From Bacteroidales bacterium UBA3844 (GTDB lineage Bacteria; Bacteroidota; Bacteroidia; Bacteroidales; Paludibacteraceae), in assembly GCA_002392915.1 (NCBI GenBank), contig DGHQ01000017.1, positions 1 through 64,000 of the forward strand: DNA of 64,000 nucleotides, read 5' to 3'. Below the pieces are notes generated by a model that was given only the letters and a program-made list of their open reading frames with translations, did no database searches and was not told the DNA's origin. A program made the position numbers and the translations under genes. Below, piece after piece: positions 16,005-23,899 of this stretch; position 1 is the first letter of the stretch, and each line of letters opens with the position of its first letter.

Positions 16005-18407
16005 ATGAAACACACTTTATTATTTACTATAGTATTGACTCTTGTGGAAATGATATTTTCTCCGGTAGTCGCTCGAGTGTATCATGCTACACCACATAAA
16101 TTTGTTCAACCTGATGGCGACACTGTGTCGGTTCGCCTTTTCGGTACGGATCTCTATATGGATACGGAAAGTGAAGATGGATATACACTTATTCGTGATG
16201 AGGTTGACGGCTACATCTGTTACGCGATGCTTTCTGCCGACGGTAGGGAATATGCTTCTTCAGGAATAAGATACAACGGCGGGGTGGCTCCGTCTGAAGT
16301 GAGTATGATTGTGAAGCCGCATATCCGTCTGAATGCGGAAAGGAGAACAGAAATCATAGAAGACCATAAAAGTTTGCTCGGATTGGATAAAGATTCCGCT
16401 CCACAATTGCGAGCAGCGACGTCGCTCCCTGATACCGTCTACGGTGTCTGTCTGATGATTGATTTCGCCGACAGAAAATTTACGGTGTCTCGTGAAGACG
16501 TGGAGACATTTCTAAATTCAAGTGATCGCACCGTCTACGGGAACGCTCGTTCGATCAAGGAACATTTTCGTTGGATGTCTGGCGGTAAACTGACATATAT
16601 CAACTATTTGCCGAAAGATATATATCATGCTCCGAATAATTTCGAATATTATTCACCATCTGATGCTACAGACTATACTACTGACCGCTTTTTCCCAGTT
16701 GTGACTGATGCATTGCTTGCCATTTCGAAGGAGAAGGATGGGTTCGACCTTAACGACATCTCTTTCAACGGCAGGAAAATAATGGCTATCAATATTTTTT
16801 ATGCTGGAGCATCTCCGTCGAAATGGGCGACTGGTCTTTGGCCACATCAGGGAGGATACACATTCAATCTGAAAAGCAAATACTCCAATATTTCATCAAG
16901 AGAATGGCATGCTTACCAGATGTCGAATCTTGATAAGGAACTCACTATGGGCACATTCGTCCATGAAAACGGACATCTTGTGCTTGGTTTGCCTGATTTC
17001 TATTCTTATGAGGATGAAAATGACGACAATAATATCAAGGATTTCAATATCGCCAACACTTTCTGGACTCCTGACGAGAAAAATCCGGAATTGCTAAATC
17101 CATATTCTATGGATGAACTGGGTTGGCTGACTAACAAACAGGATATCACTAATATAAAGGACGGTCGTAAAATCACTATAAAACAGGAGGTTGGAAACGC
17201 TGCCGTCTTCTATGGCACTGGAGCAAATGCCAATGAACGCTATTATATGGAGGTGCGCGACAAGCATTATGCAAACTATTACGGCACTAAAAATCCTGGT
17301 GTTATGATCTGGCATGTGAACACTAAGGGCGATAACAACCATGCTGGAAAACCGGAACTTCTTGACGGTCGTCCTGCCACATCTAAGAATTGTATGTGGA
17401 ACTCAAAGAATGGCCCTAAAGTGTTCGACGACAATAGCAATCCGAGCGCTAAATGGTATGATGGCAACAACAGCGGCATCTATCTTTGGGAGTTTTCCGA
17501 TCCCGGCTCTACAATGACTTTCCGCTGTGGAAATGAGTTGAGCACTCCTCTCGCTTTTCTCACAGAGTCGCTTCCTGATGGAGAGGCTGGCGTGGCTTAT
17601 TCCGCAAATATTGAAGGCGAGGGTGGTGAGCAGGATTATTTGTTCTATTTGAAGAATGGATCCCGTCTTCCTGCGGGTCTTTCTTTGAGTAGCGACGGTG
17701 TTGTGTCTGGAGTCCCTTCTGAAGGTTTCGATGGAAATGTGACTATAGTGATGAAAGATGCTAATAACACGAAGGTCGAGAAGGAATTCTATCTGAAAAT
17801 CAAGCAGATTGTTACAGTCGCTGAGTATTCATTTAATGTGGAAGTCGACGTGAATGATGGCTACAACGCCACTATTGTTGATGTGAATATGGCAAATTTA
17901 GCCGGTTTGCTCGGAATTTCTGCTTCAGATTTGTTGTCGGAAATTGGTAAAAATGTGTCGCTATATGCTGTGGACAGCAACGGAAATTTGGAGAAATCAT
18001 TCACTGCCAACAAAGGTTATTGGTATAATCTGAGTGGAAATGTGGAGCAGTGGACAGAAAACTCCACATCTGCGGCTGTGTTTGCTGAGATTGATCCGGA
18101 TGGCAATGGAATGCGTATAGGCCAGTATCCCGGCAATACGAAGGTGGGTGACACTTGCACTATCAGGCAGGTGTTGATATACGGTGAGGCTCAGATAATG
18201 CTGATATATAAGGTACATGTGTCAGACCAGTCGTCCGTCGAATCGCTTCCAGCGTTGTTGCCTGTAGACGGTGTCATTCGCGTTTATAATGAAAAAGGCC
18301 AATTCATCGGAGAAATTGACTCATTTACAGAGCTTGAAAACATCGGTTCTACACATGGTGTCTATATGCTTGAGCAGTGTGGAGTATGGTATAAAATAGT
18401 TAAATAA
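16005..18407 (+). CDS. Secreted M6-family metalloprotease
   Basis: An 800-aa exported protease. A signal peptide (1-23) and propeptide-like region lead to an M6 (immune-inhibitor-A-like) domain with the zinc motif H320-E321-N-G-H324-LVLGLP-D331, the HExxHxxGxxD form of this family. Residues about 530-600 form an Ig-like 'PAGLSLSSDGVVSG' domain, about 610-750 match a DUF4859-like domain (EYSFNVEVDVNDGYNATIVDVN...), and the C-terminal VIRVYNEKGQFIGEID...GVYMLEQCGVWYKIVK resembles a T9SS sorting tail. Probably cell-surface protein degradation. It is flanked by its own terminator and so is likely a single-gene unit. Confidence 0.85.
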   Translation: MKHTLLFTIVLTLVEMIFSPVVARVYHATPHKFVQPDGDTVSVRLFGTDLYMDTESEDGYTLIRDEVDGYICYAMLSADGREYASSGIRYNGGVAPSEVSMIVKPHIRLNAERRTEIIEDHKSLLGLDKDSAPQLRAATSLPDTVYGVCLMIDFADRKFTVSREDVETFLNSSDRTVYGNARSIKEHFRWMSGGKLTYINYLPKDIYHAPNNFEYYSPSDATDYTTDRFFPVVTDALLAISKEKDGFDLNDISFNGRKIMAINIFYAGASPSKWATGLWPHQGGYTFNLKSKYSNISSREWHAYQMSNLDKELTMGTFVHENGHLVLGLPDFYSYEDENDDNNIKDFNIANTFWTPDEKNPELLNPYSMDELGWLTNKQDITNIKDGRKITIKQEVGNAAVFYGTGANANERYYMEVRDKHYANYYGTKNPGVMIWHVNTKGDNNHAGKPELLDGRPATSKNCMWNSKNGPKVFDDNSNPSAKWYDGNNSGIYLWEFSDPGSTMTFRCGNELSTPLAFLTESLPDGEAGVAYSANIEGEGGEQDYLFYLKNGSRLPAGLSLSSDGVVSGVPSEGFDGNVTIVMKDANNTKVEKEFYLKIKQIVTVAEYSFNVEVDVNDGYNATIVDVNMANLAGLLGISASDLLSEIGKNVSLYAVDSNGNLEKSFTANKGYWYNLSGNVEQWTENSTSAAVFAEIDPDGNGMRIGQYPGNTKVGDTCTIRQVLIYGEAQIMLIYKVHVSDQSSVESLPALLPVDGVIRVYNEKGQFIGEIDSFTELENIGSTHGVYMLEQCGVWYKIVK

Positions 18408-18422
18408 ATCGTTTTTCCACGG

Positions 18423-18470
18423 AAAAGGCGGAGATGTATATTTAATATGTTTCTGCCTTTTCTCTTTTTT
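18423..18470 (+). terminator. Terminator of the M6 protease gene
   Basis: AAAAGGCGGAGA (18423-18434) pairs with TTTCTGCCTTTT (18450-18461) with two G-U pairs, followed by CTCTTTTTT. It begins 16 nt after the stop codon. Confidence 0.8.
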
Positions 18471-18590
18471 ATGGTGCATGGTTGTAACAAAAAGAGGTGC
18501 AAAAAATATATGGTGTCTATTTTAATGGAAATTTTGTTGTCGTGACGGAGTTTTTATTATTCATTTGCCGTAAACAAAAGATTTTGTGAT

Positions 18591-20501
18591 ATGAAAGGAT
18601 TTGTCACTACTCTAATAACAACCGCTTTTTCAGCATCTGTGATTGCTGGAGTGAATAAGCAGAACTTCGATTTCGTGGTCGGGGTGGACGGTACATGGGC
18701 TCAAGCCAAAGCTGCGGCTGAATCGTCTACAAAAGCTCGCTACTATATATTCTTGCCCGACGGTCAGTATGATTTCGGCCGCATGACAGGAGACTCCAAC
18801 CAGAAAACTACTTTTTCCGGAGCAAACGTGTCGTTGATCGGGCAGAGCATGGACGGAGTGGTGTGTTACAACGCCCCTTCGGCTGAGGGCATCGGCACAA
18901 CAGCTACTCTTTATCTAAAGAAGGGTGGCATATATATGCAGGATATCACTTTGAAAAACAATGGATATGTGAATCCTAATGCTTCCGCCAATCGCTTGGT
19001 TTGTCTGCAAGACGAAGGTGATAAGAATATCTACAAGAATGTGAGGATGCTTTCTGGTCAGGATACATATTACACTACCAAAGCTGCCCGCCGCACCTAC
19101 CTTGAAGGATGCGAGATCCATGGAACTGTGGATTTCATCTGTGGTGGCGGACAGGTCTATTTCAACCGTTGTCTACTGTATTGTGAAAACCGTGCCAACG
19201 ATGTGATCACAGCTCCAGGTGGAAGTGGTGAAAAATATGGATATGTCTTTGAAAGTTGCACGATCGACGGTGCTGTTTCTGACGGAAGCTTCACTCTGGG
19301 ACGCTCTTGGCAGCAGAAGCCTAGGGCAGTCTATTTGAACACGACGATGAAGAAGAAACCGTCGGCGGCAGGATGGGGTAATCCGATGAACACTTGCCCT
19401 GCATTGTTTGCAGAGTATAATAGCAAGGATGTCTGGGGAAATTCAGTCGACTTGAGCCAGCGTCGCTCTTCTTACTCATGCAGCAAGGATGGCTCCACAG
19501 CAAATTTCAATCCTGTATTGAATTCGTGGGAGGCGTCGCAGTATACAATTCAAAATGTTGTCGGTTCAGACGGATGGGCTCCGGATGCCGCCGCAAAATT
19601 GATATCTGCACGTCAACTTACAGCCAATGGCAACAAACTTTCATGGAATGACGATGAAAACGCAATGTGCTATTTCATATTCTGTGACGGCAAATATGTG
19701 GCAAACACAACCCAGCCGTCGTATACAGTGAATGGAGGCAATCTCAATTCCGTCTACACGGTGCGAGCTGCAAATGCGATGGGAGGATTGGGAACTTCTT
19801 CCAACGGTGTGACTTTGAGCGGAGAGATTGTGCCTGCCGATACTACGGAAATCTTGGAGCCATCTGAAAATGAACATGTTTTCCATTTCGACAATGGCAA
19901 GACGTCGATGAGAGCAGGCACAGACAAAGAGAATGTGTGGAGCTGTACTGATGAGGGTTTTGACGGATATAATTGGGAAATCATTTCTCGTGACGACAAA
20001 CCAGTCCTTTATGGCAATGAGGTGACGTATCTAGGAAGATCCTACAAAACATTCAAAGGATCCAATGGTGCTCAGGCAAAACTGACAATGCCAGACGGAG
20101 TGGCTGCCAAGAAAATAACATTTATCGGATACACAAATGATGCGGAAGTGTTGTCTGTCCTGACTGAGATAAACGGCGATTCCACCGTCTACATGACTTT
20201 TGACAAAAATTCCAGCAATTATGCGTCGTCTCCAGCGAAGATAACGTATGAGTTTTCAGAGCCGGTGTGCAAGGATTTCACGTTCACATTCAGTGTGAAG
20301 CAGGCGTGTTTCATTATAGTGCTGGACAGTGAGTATTGCGGATGTGAGAAAGAGAATGGGGGAGAACCTTCAGCCGTGGAACTGATGATATCCGATGAAA
20401 TGGATGATTCAGAATACTATGATATTTATGGGAGAAAAGTGACACAGACGACTGCTGGAAAAATTTATATTCATGCAGGAAAAAAGATTTTGATACGATA
20501 A
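18591..20501 (+). CDS. Secreted pectinesterase (carbohydrate esterase family 8)
   Basis: A 636-aa exported enzyme. After a signal peptide (1-19) comes a CE8 right-handed beta-helix with the hallmark motifs GQDTYY (Q157, D158), GTVDFICGGG (catalytic D181) and LGRSW (R238, W240). CE8 enzymes remove methyl esters from homogalacturonan, preparing pectin for lyases. A fibronectin/Ig-like segment (about 340-415) and a further beta-sandwich domain (about 425-590) follow. The end, YYDIYGRKVTQTTAGKIYIHAGKKILIR, is a typical T9SS type-A tail. Together with the GH16 and GH5 enzymes it suggests plant cell-wall use. Confidence 0.88.
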   Translation: MKGFVTTLITTAFSASVIAGVNKQNFDFVVGVDGTWAQAKAAAESSTKARYYIFLPDGQYDFGRMTGDSNQKTTFSGANVSLIGQSMDGVVCYNAPSAEGIGTTATLYLKKGGIYMQDITLKNNGYVNPNASANRLVCLQDEGDKNIYKNVRMLSGQDTYYTTKAARRTYLEGCEIHGTVDFICGGGQVYFNRCLLYCENRANDVITAPGGSGEKYGYVFESCTIDGAVSDGSFTLGRSWQQKPRAVYLNTTMKKKPSAAGWGNPMNTCPALFAEYNSKDVWGNSVDLSQRRSSYSCSKDGSTANFNPVLNSWEASQYTIQNVVGSDGWAPDAAAKLISARQLTANGNKLSWNDDENAMCYFIFCDGKYVANTTQPSYTVNGGNLNSVYTVRAANAMGGLGTSSNGVTLSGEIVPADTTEILEPSENEHVFHFDNGKTSMRAGTDKENVWSCTDEGFDGYNWEIISRDDKPVLYGNEVTYLGRSYKTFKGSNGAQAKLTMPDGVAAKKITFIGYTNDAEVLSVLTEINGDSTVYMTFDKNSSNYASSPAKITYEFSEPVCKDFTFTFSVKQACFIIVLDSEYCGCEKENGGEPSAVELMISDEMDDSEYYDIYGRKVTQTTAGKIYIHAGKKILIR

Positions 20502-20549
20502 TCTTATGTGTTTGATACGGAAATCCTATATTTTTTGTGTTTTTATCCT

Positions 20550-20557
20550 TAATTTTG
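20550..20557 (+). promoter_or_regulatory. Candidate -7 element
   Basis: TAATTTTG followed by C matches TAnnTTTG(C) and lies 19 nt before the start codon of the secreted Ig-like protein gene. A -33 TTG is not at the ideal distance. Confidence 0.45.
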
Positions 20558-20576
20558 CAATGTAAATATAAAAGGT

Positions 20577-21980
20577 ATGAGACATTTCTATAACATATTA
20601 CTACTGATGATTGCGTTGTTCGCACAAGTGTCGGTTTCGGCTGCTAGTGTGAACCCCAATGACTTTATCATAAAGCATGGAGATGGATCTGCATATCAAA
20701 CGGTGATGTCAGGAGATAAAATAAAACCGTTTTATTATGAATATGAGGAAGGTGTTTTTATAGATCATGTGCAGGTGCCCGACGCGATATTCACAGTGGA
20801 GCATGACAAAAAAAATCGTAAGATTTATCTTACAGGTATAGCTGGTGGTCCTACAAAATCCTATGATATTAGAATTTGGGGTTTGGTGACGAACGACACT
20901 CTAAATAATGAGAGAATCAGTCGTCCCGGAAAACTTACAGTGTTGAGACCTTATCTTGAGGTTGAGACAACAAATTTTGACATAGACACTGAGACTATTC
21001 TAGATCCTATCAAAATTGATTATACAAAGTTCACATACTCAGTTTGGACTTCAGAGCTTCCTTACGGTATGAAACTAGTGAAGAGTGATGACCATTGTGA
21101 GATCGTCTCCACAGATGTTTTGCCATCTGGAGAGTATCGTTTCATGGTGTATGGCGCAGATTCATTGTATTACTCAAAAGATTCCATTATCGTTTGTGAT
21201 AATCCGGTCAGTTCAGCCGACACTATGAAGTTTCATCCAAAGTTGTATTGTGATTCGATTGAATTCAAAATCAATGTGTTTGAAGGAGGATTGATGAAGA
21301 TTGGAACAGGAGGAACAAAGCAGGTGGTGGAGCTTGGAGATTCAATTGAGAAGTTTGGATTTGAATGGAAAGCTCCGGGAAAACTTACAAATGAGCCATT
21401 GACTCCTGGTTTGGAGATGGTCGTTGATTCTGCGAAGCATGATATATGGATTCAGGGAGCACCTACGGAGCTTGGTTTGCATGAGTTTGACATCGCGTAT
21501 GAGACTCAGTTCTCATTTGTTGTCTACAACATAGAGGTGGCAGTATTGCCTGAGATTCGACCTATCATAGAGGTTGTGGATGAAAGCACGTTGGGTCAGG
21601 TCGTTTCTGTAGGCGACATGATCAATGGAATAGAGCTATCATACTACAATTCAGACTCTGTTTGGGTGGAAGGATTGCCAAAGGGAATTGAAAGCATGAT
21701 AGATGAAGAAGAAGATCAGATTTCAATTTACGGAACTCTGGAGGAAAGTGGAACGTATGAGATAAAAGTTCATGCTCGCAATGAAAAGTATGAGACGGAA
21801 TTGAAAATCTCACTTTCTACATCGGATAAGACAGGAGGACTTTCTGGAATCGACGACGTTATGTCGGACAACGCAGGAAGGGCAATAGTTTACGACATTT
21901 ATGGAAGACGAGTGTCTCCGGAAAATATGGGAGTAAACACCGTCTACATTATAAATAGGAAAATTGTTATACGAAAATAA
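20577..21980 (+). CDS. Secreted protein of unknown function with Ig-like repeats and T9SS tail
   Basis: A 467-aa protein with a signal peptide (1-22). The body is beta-rich with three or more putative-Ig-like repeats, each ending in a phrase such as GLEMVVDSAKHDIWIQGAPTELG or GIESMIDEEEDQISIYGTLEESG ('...I.G.P...G.Y.i.V'). It ends IVYDIYGRRVSPENMGVNTVYIINRKIVIRK, a T9SS type-A sorting sequence very like that of the pectinesterase. No catalytic motif is visible, so a surface adhesin or structural role is possible but unproven. Confidence 0.7.
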   Translation: MRHFYNILLLMIALFAQVSVSAASVNPNDFIIKHGDGSAYQTVMSGDKIKPFYYEYEEGVFIDHVQVPDAIFTVEHDKKNRKIYLTGIAGGPTKSYDIRIWGLVTNDTLNNERISRPGKLTVLRPYLEVETTNFDIDTETILDPIKIDYTKFTYSVWTSELPYGMKLVKSDDHCEIVSTDVLPSGEYRFMVYGADSLYYSKDSIIVCDNPVSSADTMKFHPKLYCDSIEFKINVFEGGLMKIGTGGTKQVVELGDSIEKFGFEWKAPGKLTNEPLTPGLEMVVDSAKHDIWIQGAPTELGLHEFDIAYETQFSFVVYNIEVAVLPEIRPIIEVVDESTLGQVVSVGDMINGIELSYYNSDSVWVEGLPKGIESMIDEEEDQISIYGTLEESGTYEIKVHARNEKYETELKISLSTSDKTGGLSGIDDVMSDNAGRAIVYDIYGRRVSPENMGVNTVYIINRKIVIRK

Positions 21981-21999
21981 TTTCATTGATGTATTATTG

Positions 22000-22034
22000 A
22001 AGGTTCCTGAGCGTGAGTTTAGGGACCTTTTTTA
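22000..22034 (+). terminator. Intrinsic terminator
   Basis: AAGGTTCCT (22000-22008) pairs with AGGGACCTT (22021-22029) with one G-U, followed by T5. It lies 19 nt after the Ig-like protein gene. Confidence 0.8.
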
Positions 22035-22101
22035 ATTCGTAATTCATAATTCATAATTCGTAATTATTGGGAATTAATATGAGTCTGATGAATTTTTGGA
22101 A

Positions 22102-22148
22102 ACGTGGTGTTATCGGCATATTATTTTACCTATATGTAATCACCACGT
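22102..22148. repeat. Inverted repeat ACGTGGTG/CACCACGT
   Basis: Perfect 8-bp arms at 22102-22109 and 22141-22148 are separated by 31 nt in the AT-rich spacer ahead of repeat R3 and the defence island. Role unknown; it could be a protein-binding site. Confidence 0.4.
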
Positions 22149-22159
22149 GATATTCTTTA

Positions 22160-22349
22160 GGGGATCCGAGCCGTAGACGAGCACACAGAATTTAATAAAA
22201 CCACAGAGACACAAAGTCCCCAGAGAAAGACTACGTCTTTATTTTGAGGAAAAGAGACGGAAAAACAATTAGAAAGTGGAAAATCGCATTCTTTTTATGA
22301 TTGCTCGTTTTTGCGAGTTTGCAGATTACAATTCCTCGAACCAACGTTA
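22160..22349 (+). repeat. Interspersed repeat copy R3
   Basis: It contains CCGAGCCGTAGACGAGCACA, AATTTAATAAAACCACAGAG, AGAGAAAGACTACGTCTTT, AGAAAGTGGAAAATCG and CAGATTACAATT. It ends TTCCTCGAACCAACGTTA (22332-22349), a 14/18 match to the R1 right end. The hairpin end is missing. Confidence 0.75.
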
Positions 22350-22404
22350 ATTTATCAGCAGAACTCTTGCGAAAAAATCTCAAAAAGGTGCAAATAGCAT
22401 CATT

Positions 22405-22626
22405 ATGAAGCGTAAAATATATCAGTAACTTCTTGATTGGAAGGAGAAAAGAAACGGTGAGGTGGCACGACTTGTAGAGGGAGCACGACGCATCGGAAAG
22501 AGTTATATTGTAGAGGAGTTCGCCAAGAATGAGTATGAGTCATATATCCTCATCGACTTCATGTTTAAAAAGCTCAACTTTAGCTTGTTTTTTGAGAAGA
22601 GAACAGAAAATGTGCCCAATATATGA
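22405..22626 (+). pseudogene. Remnant of an ATP-binding (AAA-type) protein gene
   Basis: The reading starts MKRKIYQ, hits TAA at 22426-22428, and continues in the same frame as LLDWKEKRNGEVARLVEG and ARRIGKSYIVEEFAKN, then EYESYILIDF. This is the N-terminus, with P-loop GARRIGKSY, of the common Bacteroidales ATPases of the AAA/DUF4143 type. After about 55 codons the similarity stops, and a TGA follows at 22624. A nonsense change (CAA to TAA would do it) plus loss of the rest makes this a clear pseudogene. It lies between repeat R3 and the AbiC/KAP cassette, marking a turnover-prone site. Confidence 0.8.
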
Positions 22627-22756
22627 GCAACTACGTTGTGGCACTGGAAAACATGTCATGGATGACATTGAAAACAGCTTAACGCAAAAAACAAAATGTA
22701 AGAAAACTTGTTTCTTAATCTACATCGTGTCATTTCATATTTACATTTTTTTATGA

Positions 22757-22786
22757 TTGTGATTTTTAAGAAATTTTCTAAATTTG
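22757..22786 (+). promoter_or_regulatory. Promoter of the AbiC/KAP cassette
   Basis: TTG (22757-22759), 19 nt, then TAAATTTG (22779-22786) is an exact fit to the Bacteroidota consensus. It gives a 5' leader of roughly 80 nt before ATG 22874. Confidence 0.7.
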
Positions 22787-22873
22787 TAATGACGTGTGTA
22801 TATAAAATATAGTATTTGTTTTACCTATATTTTCAAAACACTTAAAACTAGAGAAATACACAAGAAAAAAGGT

Positions 22874-23899
22874 ATGGGCGTTTGGTTGGTATGGATTATA
22901 ATTGCCGCTTTAATTTTGATCTTCAGTATTGTAAGAGTTCTTATAAAAAAAGATCATTCTAAATATGCAACAATATTATTGTTTGTAATTGTGGGAGGAA
23001 TTGTCATTTTTAGCTTTCTTTCTCCAATAGTATTTACTACGGGTAATTTTATTGATTGGTTTAACAGTGGAGATAGACTGTGGAGTGGTTTATTTAGACT
23101 CAATTTGGATGTTGATTTTACAGAAACAGGTAATATAGGGGATACTTTTGGAGGCATTACTGCTCCAATAATTGGTATTGTCAACGTTATTTTGTTATTC
23201 GTAACACTTAACAGACAGATTAAATTTGAAGAAAATCAGGATAAATTTAATAAGAACCAATTATTGTCTCAACGTGAAGAACAATTTAAAAGTACTTTTT
23301 TTCAAATGCTTCAGACACAAAGAGAATTGTTAAATGGATTGAGAGGTAGATTCTTATATAGGCATATAATACAAAGAGAAAATGATACAAATATCGTATC
23401 TGGAATTGATTATTTTGCTGTTGCTCGCGTTGAGTTAAAAGACATTTTTGAGAATTTAGAAATTGCTGATGAGGAAAATGTAAATACCAATCTTATCCCT
23501 AAAGAAAATTGGTATATAAGAAAAGAATATAAAGATGCCGATAATGAAGAGAAAATGAAATTAGCATATGATTATTTTTTTTCACGTCATATTGAAGTTG
23601 GAAGTTATTTTAGACATCTGTATCATATATTGAAAATGATAGATGAGGAAGAGAAAGCTATAGAAAATATTAGTGAAAAATCAGAAAAGGAAGTTTTTAA
23701 CAACTATAAAAATTATGCAGATATCCTTCAAGCAACATTATCAAATGATGAATTACTTTTAGCATATTACAATTGTGCATCTTTTCCAAATGCAAAGGAG
23801 TTGTTTTTGAAATTTAGATTCACAGAGAATCTTTTCAAAAAATCGTTGATTGATGAAAACAGAGATAAAATGAAACAATTTGAATTTAGAGAAATATGA
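22874..23899 (+). CDS. Putative phage abortive infection protein, AbiC-like membrane protein
   Basis: A 341-aa protein. I start at ATG 22874 (after AAAAAAGGT), since MGVWLVWIIIAALILIFSIV is a clean first membrane helix and the upstream in-frame ATG at 22796 adds only lysine-rich leader. Helices lie at about 3-24, 32-54 and 92-113. The cytoplasmic part has the putAbiC (PF16872) hallmarks: REEQFKSTFFQMLQTQRELL (around 135-154), SYFRHLYHILKMID (244-257), and LSNDELLLAYYNCAS near the end. Such proteins are linked to phage exclusion. Its stop overlaps the start of the NTPase gene (ATGA), so the two are translated together. AT content is higher than in flanking genes, suggesting transfer. Confidence 0.75.
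   Translation: MGVWLVWIIIAALILIFSIVRVLIKKDHSKYATILLFVIVGGIVIFSFLSPIVFTTGNFIDWFNSGDRLWSGLFRLNLDVDFTETGNIGDTFGGITAPIIGIVNVILLFVTLNRQIKFEENQDKFNKNQLLSQREEQFKSTFFQMLQTQRELLNGLRGRFLYRHIIQRENDTNIVSGIDYFAVARVELKDIFENLEIADEENVNTNLIPKENWYIRKEYKDADNEEKMKLAYDYFFSRHIEVGSYFRHLYHILKMIDEEEKAIENISEKSEKEVFNNYKNYADILQATLSNDELLLAYYNCASFPNAKELFLKFRFTENLFKKSLIDENRDKMKQFEFREI

Noticed and set aside
22796..22873. Upstream start of the AbiC-like gene at 22796
   Set aside because: The extra 26 residues are AT-derived and would put a lysine-rich patch before the first helix; the 22874 ATG is better placed relative to the promoter.
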